DNA of 64,000 nt from Candidatus Hadersleviella danica (lineage in GTDB: Bacteria; Chloroflexota; Anaerolineae; Promineifilales; Promineifilaceae), in the NCBI GenBank assembly GCA_016711405.1, contig JADJSZ010000003.1:124001-188000 (forward strand), in the 5' to 3' direction. The notes beneath the pieces were generated by a model. That model searched no databases. It saw only the letters and a list, made by a program, of their open reading frames with translations, and had not been told where the DNA came from. A program made the position numbers and the translations under genes. Each line of letters starts with the position of its first letter. Position 1 is the first letter of the stretch. This document shows, piece after piece, positions 25,101 through 31,575 of the stretch.

Positions 25101-26198
25101 GAGGAGCGCAACGATGGCCACGACGAGCAAAGCAACGGCCGTGCGCCCCCCATCTTGCCCCGCCAGCCAGTAGAACACACCCCAATAGGTGAATCCCACC
25201 CCGAAAGTGAGCCACCAACGCCAGCGGTAAGCGGCGGCGAGGGTGTAGTAGAGGGCGGCCGTGGCCAGCAGAGCCAACACAGTTGGCCAGATAGCTTGCC
25301 CTTGCCCCACTAGCAAACAGACCAACAGCGTGTTCAGGTGGGTGGCAATCTGCCACGGCCGATGGGTGAGCCATGCCCAGCGGCGCAGGCGCAACCCAAG
25401 GGCGACGATGAGCCAACCTGTCAGGGCTTGGGCGATGATGCGGCCGTCGGCCGATTCTTCACGCCCCAAGAGCAAGACCCACAGCGGGAAGGGCACGGCC
25501 GCGAGAGCGTGCCACAGGGCGGGGTGATTCCACACGTCTGTCTCGCCCAACTGCCAATCGCGGGTGGCGACGAGGTAGCCCAGCCATGCGGTGAGGCCAA
25601 TCCAATGGCCAAGGGTGTAGGTGAGCAGGCGCAAATCGAACAGGACAAGGGGGGGCAGGAGGGCGAGGCCAGCGGTGAGGACGGCCGTTTGGACCATGAC
25701 CGCCCGATACGCCTGCCATTTGGGGGGCAAGCGCAGGGCGATGAGCACATAAACGATGCTCAACGTGGCCCACGGCAAGGCCAACTCAGGAATGCTCGTG
25801 CCGCGATACGCTTGGGCGGCGGCCGAGGCGATGGCCATGAAAATGCCGCTCCAGCCCAACCAACGCGGCCGTGCCTGCCACACACTGGCCAACCCCATCA
25901 CGGCCGCGAGGAGCAGATGGGTAACGGCCGTGGCACTGAGACGGCCGAGGGAGACGGTGGCGGCGAGAAGCACCAACAGAGAGGCGAGGGTCTGAAGGGT
26001 GAATGCGGAATGCGGAATGGGGATTGCGGAATAAAATCTCCCCTGCCCCCTCCTCCGCGCCTCGGCTCCCCTGCCAAAAATAGACCCCCGCCACCACGGC
26101 CAGCCCCACCCCATGCCAAGCAAAGTGGGTGTTGGTGAGCAGGAAGAGCCAGTTTTGGGTGAGGGCGACGGCGATGGGCAGGGCAGTGAGGGTGGCAA
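22122..26198 (-). CDS. Giant polytopic membrane protein, C-terminal part
   Basis: The major part (genuine from about 26030 downward) of a membrane protein with several dozen hydrophobic helices and Trp-rich loops, related to very large DUF2157-like or 'zinc ribbon plus many TM' proteins. The segment before TLQTLASLLVLL at the high-coordinate end is a mixture of repeat and antisense-like reading. Joined with 25786-27648 it makes about 1,830 residues. At 24222-24308 a spacer-type repeat lies in frame and is translated (GRGAEERRSRGDWQSAIPIP) in a loop between helices. The protein probably acts as a channel, sensor or polymer-export scaffold; no motif decides. It ends LKGFSHRLEDWD. Confidence 0.75.
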   Translation of the reverse strand: MPPSLPCPSPSPSPKTGSSCSPTPTLLGMGWGWPWWRGSIFGRGAEARRRGQGRFYSAIPIPHSAFTLQTLASLLVLLAATVSLGRLSATAVTHLLLAAVMGLASVWQARPRWLGWSGIFMAIASAAAQAYRGTSIPELALPWATLSIVYVLIALRLPPKWQAYRAVMVQTAVLTAGLALLPPLVLFDLRLLTYTLGHWIGLTAWLGYLVATRDWQLGETDVWNHPALWHALAAVPFPLWVLLLGREESADGRIIAQALTGWLIVALGLRLRRWAWLTHRPWQIATHLNTLLVCLLVGQGQAIWPTVLALLATAALYYTLAAAYRWRWWLTFGVGFTYWGVFYWLAGQDGGRTAVALLVVAIVALLITAAGGLAEGWRKTDHTWLHPLYWPNLLMGGGILLSVLVQANIYWASEYDFVWLAAVVGLLSANALIYTWLSGQQHWGHAAVWLFVLAGGLFLKVYSQGSGRSAWLAALLAFAYVGSERLLHAAAIRRSNSKAPTNWPRLARRAWRLMRRPLLWGGWGVSFLAILGALGRNLVLLDGGLSRQLWSIASLATVTALYVCSAYWFRQIRWAWAATLVSTIAYSLAVDVLFDRWALASDYLRWELDPWFGVAWVVWAFVLAAVAVALGEQKGGRGAEERRSRGDWQSAIPIPQSPFLLPPLWGAHIIALFGLVVAMNSSFNKVAAAVTLVLLTLFYATAAGIDRRYGLGRSRMVYAASFVAFLATLAIAQAVWPRDGEFAAGLALLTIAIPALYLGRFLQRWDEDYPPPLYLLAHGALWFGLFGTLLSDQVVFQVWIAVLAWLFGALFYGLATAVHDRAGWLNTTTALVGLALLTAFNWLNIPIENWGLLFMAAVVGYLAIGRWLEDNWGWQEPTPPPFPRGNPLQWPVAAFEMATRWWAFPFYAAGLCGVVGSVFLTLVGEEVGRMVWVLAGGAAVWVWSMYRFKWRFYLLLAGMWVQWAAVAFFIWLGWPAEVEPFGFVLAFVTLATAAFGLLIEYALQEGAPFQQDEDGRWRSHFGGWSRMLYLLVAGDIFLWEALSTLPFDGNWHGGMTLVHALTVGLLATMWGWPLLMYATQLLGLMALWRWVGYGNWPFTAEAIATTFWTVATGVVGYGLSYLGRKLVHWPARVAAWARPLQTGSWGLSLIALAATLAVLDGSRTSAEMLVLNLALIGLLYLAVAVAEQRPRLAHVALLLLLVSWSVWLAVIQRQDEVQLYALPASAYLLAVGWVEWRYGFRTLAVLIDYAGFVLLLGSVFWQAFGVWGGLYALLMIGEGLVLVWLGSARRMRRHLYAGVAAVLLAIISQILEPLLNLNAFVLLLLGGSLTALGIALERRLESVRALTKGFSHRLEDWD
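24222..24308. repeat. Spacer-type repeat inside the giant membrane protein gene
   Basis: GGGGATTGCGGAAT units (24226-24258) followed by CTCCTCTGCTCCTCC units (24262-24300), the same two modules used in intergenic blocks. The length keeps the reading frame. Confidence 0.85.
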
Positions 26199-27648
26199 TG
26201 AGCGTGAGGCGGTAGGGGTAGATGGGCAGGGTGAGGCGCAACACGCCTACGCCCAGCCACCATGCGAGGGCAATGGGCAGAGCCACGTCTGCGCCAAAGT
26301 TGCCGAAAAGGGCGAGGAGCAGACCCGTGCCCACCGTGGGGGCACTCAGGCCCAGAGCCATGTGTTGGAATGGCCGTCGCAGGAACCCCAGCCGCTCATC
26401 GAGCGATTGACTGCTGAGTTGCAGGAGCAGGGCGAGGGCGACGGGGGGCACTTGCCACCATTGCCACGGCACATCGCCCCAGTTGAGCGCGGCCGTAATG
26501 AAGCTGGTGGCGGCAAGGGCGATGAAGTAGCCGAAAAATTCGGCGCGGAGGGCGAGGGCGGTGGCGGTGTAGGCCACGAGGCAAACGGCCGAGGCGACCA
26601 GCCAAACCGTCGGCCAACTCCCTTCGGGAAAGCCGCCCGAGATGTAAAAGGTGTAAAAATCGAGCGGGACGAGGAGGGAGGCCACGGCCGTGAGGGCGAT
26701 GCCCGACCCCTCGAGGCGCATTTTTTGGCGCACATACCAGCCGAGGGCGTAGAAAACGGCCGTGAAGCCGACCAAGAAAGCGGCTTGAGCGGCAGGGGGG
26801 AAGTTTTGCCATTCGTTGACGACAATGGAGACGGCGCCGCCGAAGAGCAAAGAAACGGCCAAAAACAAAACAGCTTTGAGGGTGCGCTCCGAGAGGAGAC
26901 TGTCCCAAATTTTGTCCCATGTCCACGGCTCGCGGGGGGGGCGGGTGGCGGTCGTGGGCTTGTTCAGCCGCTTTTTGAGGGCGGGAATGGTTTCCCCAAT
27001 CTGAATGTCTATGGGGGGGTCGGTTGTGCGGGGGGTGGATGGGAGAAAAACGGCTGTGGGGGTAGCCGGGGGGGTGCGGTTTTCGAGGCGGGCGAGTTCG
27101 GCTTGGACGGCCGCCACGGCCGTTGTTTGCCCCTCGGGGGTGAGATGGCCATCTTGCCCCAACAACTCGAGCAACTCGAGCAGGTACTGTTGGTTGGCAA
27201 TGTTTTGGGCGAGCGCCTCGGCGGGGCTGAGGTGGTGGGCGATGGTCTCTTCGAGGTGGCGTTGGAGGGTTTGCTGGCGGCCGAGGGCGTGTTGGCGGAG
27301 GCTGTCGGCCGTGGTGGCATCGAGCCAGCCCCGCCCTTGCCAGAGGGGGAGCTTGTCCAGCAGGGTGTTGTGCTGGCTGAGTTGGCGGCGCATCTCGGCC
27401 GCTTCGGCGGGGGCGAAAACGGCGGGGCGCAACCCAAGTGCGATTTCGACTTGGCGCAGTTGGCGGCCGTAATCCACCCGCATTTGGCTTTTGCGCCATG
27501 CGGGAATATCGCGCCAACTCTCTATTTCGCCGAGCAGAAAGTGGAGGTTGGCGAATTGCACCACCTCTTCTGCGGGCGGGTTAAAACCGCAAACGGGGCA
27601 GGGTTGGCCAAGAACATAGGCGGTGTGCTGGCATTGGGGGCAATTCAT
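25786..27648 (-). CDS. Giant polytopic membrane protein, N-terminal zinc-ribbon part
   Basis: Starts at ATG 27648 with a zinc ribbon (CPQC at 4-7 and CPVC at 18-21), a long cytosolic coiled region (about 30-240, LLELLELLGQDG) and then transmembrane helices (about 260 onward). The true frame ends near 26030, inside a spacer-type repeat where the reading passes GEILFRNPHSAF; downstream residues in this frame (RIHPSDPRLSV...) are spurious, and the protein continues in the frame ending at 22122. The shift is +1, unlike most others in the window, so it may come from the repeat insertion itself. Confidence 0.77.
   Translation of the reverse strand: MNCPQCQHTAYVLGQPCPVCGFNPPAEEVVQFANLHFLLGEIESWRDIPAWRKSQMRVDYGRQLRQVEIALGLRPAVFAPAEAAEMRRQLSQHNTLLDKLPLWQGRGWLDATTADSLRQHALGRQQTLQRHLEETIAHHLSPAEALAQNIANQQYLLELLELLGQDGHLTPEGQTTAVAAVQAELARLENRTPPATPTAVFLPSTPRTTDPPIDIQIGETIPALKKRLNKPTTATRPPREPWTWDKIWDSLLSERTLKAVLFLAVSLLFGGAVSIVVNEWQNFPPAAQAAFLVGFTAVFYALGWYVRQKMRLEGSGIALTAVASLLVPLDFYTFYISGGFPEGSWPTVWLVASAVCLVAYTATALALRAEFFGYFIALAATSFITAALNWGDVPWQWWQVPPVALALLLQLSSQSLDERLGFLRRPFQHMALGLSAPTVGTGLLLALFGNFGADVALPIALAWWLGVGVLRLTLPIYPYRLTLIATLTALPIAVALTQNWLFLLTNTHFAWHGVGLAVVAGVYFWQGSRGAEEGAGEILFRNPHSAFRIHPSDPRLSVGASRRHRLPRPSQCHGRYPSAPRGRDGVGQCVAGTAALVGLERHFHGHRLGRRPSVSRHEHS
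25998..26076. repeat. Second spacer-type repeat inside the giant membrane gene, at the frame break
   Basis: GAATGCGGAATGGGGATTGC units (26000-26032) and a CTCCTCCGCGCCTCGG tract (26045-26076), the same two modules as at 24222-24308. The frame of the host gene changes here. Confidence 0.83.
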
Positions 27649-27685
27649 GCACAGATTGTAAAGGGTAGCAGGCTGGGGGGCGAAT

Positions 27686-27768
27686 TATGAAGGACGAATT
27701 ACGAAGTACGAAAGCCGAAGGATGCCCTTCGTAATTCGTACTTCGTCATTCGTACTTTGTATTTTCTT
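27686..27768. repeat. Inverted tandem repeat ACGAATTACGAAGTACGAA
   Basis: Left arm 27694-27712 and right arm 27735-27753 are complementary at 18 of 19 positions; each arm is itself made of ACGAAxTACGAA units. Fills the gap between the membrane protein start and the ABC permease stop. Confidence 0.88.
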
Positions 27769-28581
27769 CTACCGCCACACCCACACGCCGACCATCAGGT
27801 TGCGCCGTTGGAAGGCGAAGAGGGCGAGGGCGCCGAAGAGCAAGGCCACGACCAGAAGCACGGCCGCATCTCCCCCCGCCAGCCCATCGGTGAAGACGGT
27901 GCGGGTGTTGTTGTAGTAATGGAAGAGGAACCACGGCCGCCAACCTTCGTAGGCGGTGGCCATGCCTGTCACGGCGTGACCAAAGTAGTTGGCCAAAAAG
28001 AACACGGTGGCCAATGCGCCAGCGGTGCGCCGATTGGGGGCGATGGCTCCCAGCAAAAGGCTGGCCATCCCAAAGGCGAGGGCAAGTGGCCACGCGGCCA
28101 AGGTGATGAGAAGCCAATCGGCCGTTTGGATTTCGGTGACAATTTCGCCTTGAATAGAGGCGAAAATAGCCATGATGCCGATGGATGTGCCCAACAGAAT
28201 GATGAGCAAGGTCACGATAATGGCCAATGCTTTGACCAACCCAATTTGCCAGCGCGATAAGGGCAAAGTGACCAATAGCTCCAATGTGCCATCATCTTCT
28301 TCGCCTGCGAGAGCGGCCGTGCCTGTGGTGATGGCGTAGATGCTGAGGAGGATGGGCAAGAAGTTGACAAAGGTGCCAGCCGCATATCCTTCAAAGGAGG
28401 CCATGTCGGTTACGCCCATCGCTTCGTACATGGGGATGGCCGATAAGTCGAAGGCACTCATTTGGTCGGCCATGGAAGGGTAGATGCCCAAGTAGATGAA
28501 GCCAAACGAGGTGAGGCCAATGGCCCAGCCGATCATGGCCCAGCGGCGGGTGAGGAGTTCGTGCCAAAATAAGCTAAACAT
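27769..28581 (-). CDS. ABC-2 type transporter permease
   Basis: A 270-residue integral membrane protein with six helices and the ABC-2 signature arrangement (ELLTRRWAMIGWAIG start, GEEDDGTLELLVTLPLSR cytosolic loop, then NRRTAGALATVFFLANYF). It is the membrane half of an exporter with the ATPase encoded immediately upstream (overlap 8 bases). Substrate unknown; drug or lipid export is usual for this pairing. Confidence 0.87.
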   Translation of the reverse strand: MFSLFWHELLTRRWAMIGWAIGLTSFGFIYLGIYPSMADQMSAFDLSAIPMYEAMGVTDMASFEGYAAGTFVNFLPILLSIYAITTGTAALAGEEDDGTLELLVTLPLSRWQIGLVKALAIIVTLLIILLGTSIGIMAIFASIQGEIVTEIQTADWLLITLAAWPLALAFGMASLLLGAIAPNRRTAGALATVFFLANYFGHAVTGMATAYEGWRPWFLFHYYNNTRTVFTDGLAGGDAAVLLVVALLFGALALFAFQRRNLMVGVWVWR

Positions 28582-29476
28582 GATTGCCTCCGTAGTAGGC
28601 CAAGAAGACTTCTTCGAGGGTGACGGGCAGGGTTTCGAGGTCGAGAATGCCGTAGGGCGCGGCCGTTTGCAGGAGTTCGGCCATGTTTTGGCGCACTTCG
28701 AGCAAAATGGCTCCTTCTTGGCGGCTGGTTTCGCGCACGCCAGCCACGGACGTAAACACCCCTTCCGCAGGCATGGTTTGCAGGTGCAGTTTGAGGCGGC
28801 GGAACTGTTGGTGGGTCAGGGTTTCCACCCGTTCGGTGGCCACCAAACGGCCGTCGCGGATGATGCCGACGCGGTCGCACACGGCTTGCACTTCGGGCAA
28901 GATGTGGGAGGAGAAGAAGACGGTACGGCCGTCGGCTTGCGCTTCGCGCACCAGCTCTAAAACTGTTTGTTGGACGAGTGGGTCGAGGCCACCTGTGGGT
29001 TCATCGAGGATGAGTAAGTCGGGCTGGCTCATAAAGGCGGCCACGAGGCCGACTTTTTGCTTGTTGCCCCGCGAATAATCACGCATTTTGCGGGTGGGGT
29101 CGAGATTGAGCCGTTGGCAGAGGGTCTCGCGCAGGGCACGGCCGTTCGTATTTCGGCCGCGCACGGCCGCCAACAAGTCGAGGTATTGATGGGCGGTCAT
29201 TGTCGTGGGCAAACTCAGTTCGCCGGGCAGGTAACTGACCCGTTGGCGAATGGCCACGCCTTCTTTTTGGCAATCGAGGCCAAAAATGGTCGCTTTGCCC
29301 CGCGTCGGGCGAATGACATCGAGCAAGACGCGTAAGGTGGTGCTTTTGCCAGCGCCGTTGGGGCCGAGAAAGCCAAAGACTTCGCCCGCTTCAATGTTGA
29401 GATTCAGCGCTTCGATGCCCCGCTGTCGGCCGTAATAAAGTGTTAGGTCTTGGGTGGAAACAATGGACTGGGTCAT
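28574..29476 (-). CDS. ABC exporter ATP-binding protein
   Basis: A 300-residue ABC ATPase: Walker A GPNGAGKST (about 38-46), Q-loop, signature in the divergent form YSRGNKQKVGL, Walker B LLILDEPTGG and the H-loop SSHIL. A C-terminal domain of about 80 residues is typical of CcmA/DrrA-type exporters. Excellent start: TAGGAGGT seven bases before ATG 29476. It forms an operon with the permease at 27769. Confidence 0.92.
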   Translation of the reverse strand: MTQSIVSTQDLTLYYGRQRGIEALNLNIEAGEVFGFLGPNGAGKSTTLRVLLDVIRPTRGKATIFGLDCQKEGVAIRQRVSYLPGELSLPTTMTAHQYLDLLAAVRGRNTNGRALRETLCQRLNLDPTRKMRDYSRGNKQKVGLVAAFMSQPDLLILDEPTGGLDPLVQQTVLELVREAQADGRTVFFSSHILPEVQAVCDRVGIIRDGRLVATERVETLTHQQFRRLKLHLQTMPAEGVFTSVAGVRETSRQEGAILLEVRQNMAELLQTAAPYGILDLETLPVTLEEVFLAYYGGNHV

Positions 29477-29493
29477 GGATAAACCTCCTATTA

Positions 29494-29562
29494 ACTCAAG
29501 AGAGAAGGTGAGTAGTAAACTGCCTGTCTACTCGAGACAAATAGTTCACTACCCACGTTTAC
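29494..29562. repeat. GTGAGTAGTAAACTG spacer hairpin
   Basis: GAGTAGTAAACT and its partial complement (AGTTCACTACCC), with CTACTCGAGAC in the loop. A divergent member of the GTAGTG family. Confidence 0.5.
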
Positions 29563-29713
29563 GCATCTGAACCAAATTGTAGGCCAAAAGGGGACTATAA
29601 ACACCCCTTGCAAGGCATTGTCAGACATTTGTGATGCAACTTGAGCGGGGCGGGGGAGGGGCGCAGATTGGGCTACCCAACATTGGAGAAACCTTAGCGG
29701 CCGTCAAATACCC

Positions 29714-29741
29714 TTGCACACCAAATAGGTTGTGCTAAAAT
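29714..29741 (+). promoter_or_regulatory. Promoter of the candidate small RNA
   Basis: -35 TTGCAC (29714-29719), 16-base spacer, -10 TAAAAT (29736-29741), with no gene downstream on this strand. Confidence 0.45.
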
Positions 29742-29747
29742 CTTCTC

Positions 29748-29804
29748 AGGCTCCCTCCCGAGGTGGTAAGGACATCGCCCGATGCACCTGCCACCTATTT
29801 TTTT
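29748..29804 (+). ncRNA. Candidate small RNA with intrinsic terminator
   Basis: A transcript of about 57 bases would start near 29748. It can form AGGTGG (29761-29766) with CCACCT (29791-29796), an inner CATC-GCCC-GATG hairpin, and ends in ATTTTTTT (29797-29804). I recognise no RNA family. It could be the leader of a lost gene instead. Confidence 0.35.
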
Positions 29805-29851
29805 GCCTAACGGCCGTGAACTAATTCCCATAGGCCACTGATATAGCAAAC

Positions 29852-29890
29852 AAAAAGACCGCGCTGGTTAGAATCCAGCGCGGTCTTTTT
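29852..29890. terminator. Strong bidirectional terminator
   Basis: AAAAAGACCGCGCTGG (29852-29867), loop TTAGAAT, CCAGCGCGGTCTTTTT (29875-29890). A perfect 16-base stem with A and U flanks, 28 bases after the PIG-L stop (minus strand). Confidence 0.9.
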
Positions 29891-29918
29891 ATGTGGGCTA
29901 TTAATTGCGCTAGGGATT

Positions 29919-30695
29919 CTAAACCTGCGCTTCCCCTTCTGCTTCTAATTCAGCTTCAGCTTCTGCTTCTGGCTTTGACTCTGGTTCTGGCTCCTTCAAT
30001 GTAATCCGCCGATACCGCTCGGCGTGCTTAAAGCCCACGCTTTTGCCCGTCTCGGCCGACCATGTGCGAATCCGCTCGGCGGGATCCCACTCTCCCATTT
30101 GGCTTTTGTGCGCCCGCAACGCCTCAATCTTTTGTTCCAAGGTGTCTGTAATATCCACATAGTAATTCGCCTCTTGGGTGAAGTACACATAGACATAGTT
30201 GGCCTTGTGCGGCTCCAGCCCATCCGCATCCAAATCGGGGTAGAGCAAGCGCATTTCGCTGGCGGGGAAGACTGCATCAATGGCGGCCGTGCCTGCCGCC
30301 CGATGGTCGGGGTGATTGATGTAGTTATCGCTCGGGAAAAAGTTTGTGGGATCCATCACCCCCACCACTTGGGGCTTGTGCTGGCGAATGAGGCGCACCA
30401 ACTCCTTGCGTAGCTCCAACGAATTCACCAACAGCCCATCATCATGGCCGAGGAAGATGCACTCCTTGACCCCTGTGATTTCGGCCGCTTGTCTTTGCTC
30501 CTCACGGCGCAGTTCAGCCAAGGCGGTTTTGGTCATATTCAGTTCATGGCTTCCTGCGTTGCCATCGGTGAGAAGCACATAGGTGATGTGCGACCCTTGT
30601 TTGGCCCATTTCGCGGCCGTGCCCGCCACCCCAAATTCCAAATCATCGGGATGGGCACAGATAAACATTGCCCGTTGCGGAATATATTCGCTCAC
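29919..30695 (-). CDS. PIG-L family (LmbE-like) deacetylase
   Basis: A zinc-dependent N-acetyl-glucosaminyl deacetylase fold, 258 residues: AHPDD at 14-18 (metal ligands) and NHPDHRAAG (third ligand His) are both present. Family members deacetylate sugar conjugates, including mycothiol and bacillithiol precursors. The C-terminus is a Glu/Ala-rich repeat tail (PESKPEAEAEAELEAEGE), probably disordered. ATG 30695 has AAGGAG close upstream. Single gene, ending at the bidirectional terminator. Confidence 0.9.
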   Translation of the reverse strand: MSEYIPQRAMFICAHPDDLEFGVAGTAAKWAKQGSHITYVLLTDGNAGSHELNMTKTALAELRREEQRQAAEITGVKECIFLGHDDGLLVNSLELRKELVRLIRQHKPQVVGVMDPTNFFPSDNYINHPDHRAAGTAAIDAVFPASEMRLLYPDLDADGLEPHKANYVYVYFTQEANYYVDITDTLEQKIEALRAHKSQMGEWDPAERIRTWSAETGKSVGFKHAERYRRITLKEPEPESKPEAEAEAELEAEGEAQV

Positions 30696-30909
30696 AGAGT
30701 TCTCCTTATATACATGGCATGGTGGGTTGAGTGTAAAAAGGTACTATACTGGGGTTGTGTCAGTAAAAGGTTATTCGTGCGCAAATAGAAGGTGGTCTGT
30801 GCCCCTCATGAGAAGACACGGCCGCTCCACCCTTCCTCTATTTTTTCTCTAATTTGACAATTGTCTAATCCAAACCGATACTTGGCGTTTACCCACCCCG
30901 CCCTACCCC

Positions 30910-31575
30910 ATGCTCCTCGCCACCGATGCCCATTACCACGCCAATTCGGCGCGGGTTGCGGGGGTGCTGTTTGCTGATTGGGGTGCTTGTCAGGCTGTGC
31001 AAGAAGTGGTGGTGCAAGTTTCGGCCGTGGCTGATTACGAACCCGGCCAATTTTACAAACGAGAACTCCCCTGCCTGCTGGCCTTGCTCGACCAACTCGC
31101 CCATCCACCCCAGTGCATTCTCGTGGATGGGTATGTGTATTTGGGCGAGGCGCAACGGCCGGGACTCGGCCACCACCTATACCATGCCCTAGACGGCCGC
31201 ATTCCCGTCGTGGGAGTGGCCAAAAGCTACTTTCGGGGCACGCCGTCCGCCACGGCCGTCTATCGCGGCCGTAGCCAGTCGCCGCTCTACGTCACCGCCA
31301 TCGGCATGGATGAGGCCGTGGCTCGAGAAGCCATCGGCCGTATGTGCGGCCCTCACCGCCTCCCCACCCTGCTCAAGCAAGTAGACCAATTGTCGGCAGA
31401 AAAACGGCAGCCGCCACTACAAACGACGACTAAAGTCGTTACTACGAACCCCCTCTCTTCCCTTTTCTCATGGCCACACGCGCAGAATTTCTCGTCGAAA
31501 CTAAAATCCAATCCGACCGCAGTACCCCCTTGCGTTGGATTATGTCCTACGTCAACCAAAACTGGGGCGTGCTGA
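30910..31575 (+). CDS. nfi: Endonuclease V, C-terminus altered by a repeat
   Basis: Endonuclease V nicks DNA or RNA one base 3' of deaminated adenine (inosine). Seen: the first catalytic Asp near residue 6 (LLATDAHYHANSARVAGVLF), YEPGQFYKRE with the conserved Tyr and Glu, LVDGYVYLG with the second Asp, and IPVVGVAKS. The family's end (CGPHRLPTLLKQVDQLSAEK) is reached at about residue 165. Beyond it the frame runs through an AACGAC/GTCGTT repeat (31414-31450) and 106 bases into the next gene, which gives a meaningless tail of about 55 residues. No clear ribosome binding site. Confidence 0.83.
   Translation: MLLATDAHYHANSARVAGVLFADWGACQAVQEVVVQVSAVADYEPGQFYKRELPCLLALLDQLAHPPQCILVDGYVYLGEAQRPGLGHHLYHALDGRIPVVGVAKSYFRGTPSATAVYRGRSQSPLYVTAIGMDEAVAREAIGRMCGPHRLPTLLKQVDQLSAEKRQPPLQTTTKVVTTNPLSSLFSWPHAQNFSSKLKSNPTAVPPCVGLCPTSTKTGAC
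31414..31450. repeat. ACGACTAAAGTCGT inverted repeat
   Basis: ACGACT-AA-AGTCGT (31427-31440) with flanking ACTACAAACGAC/GTTACTACG. It lies where the endonuclease V gene should end. Confidence 0.7.

Larger units (their letters stand above)
29477..29918. other. Intergenic region with repeat, candidate small RNA and terminator
   Basis: A 442-base gap with no protein gene. It holds a spacer repeat (29494-29562), a plus-strand promoter followed by a short terminated transcript (29714-29804), and a bidirectional terminator (29852-29890). Confidence 0.6.

Noticed and set aside
26113..27690. A 525-codon open frame on the plus strand opposite the membrane protein
   Set aside because: Gly/Glu-rich shadow of a gene with strong zinc-ribbon and membrane-helix evidence on the other strand.
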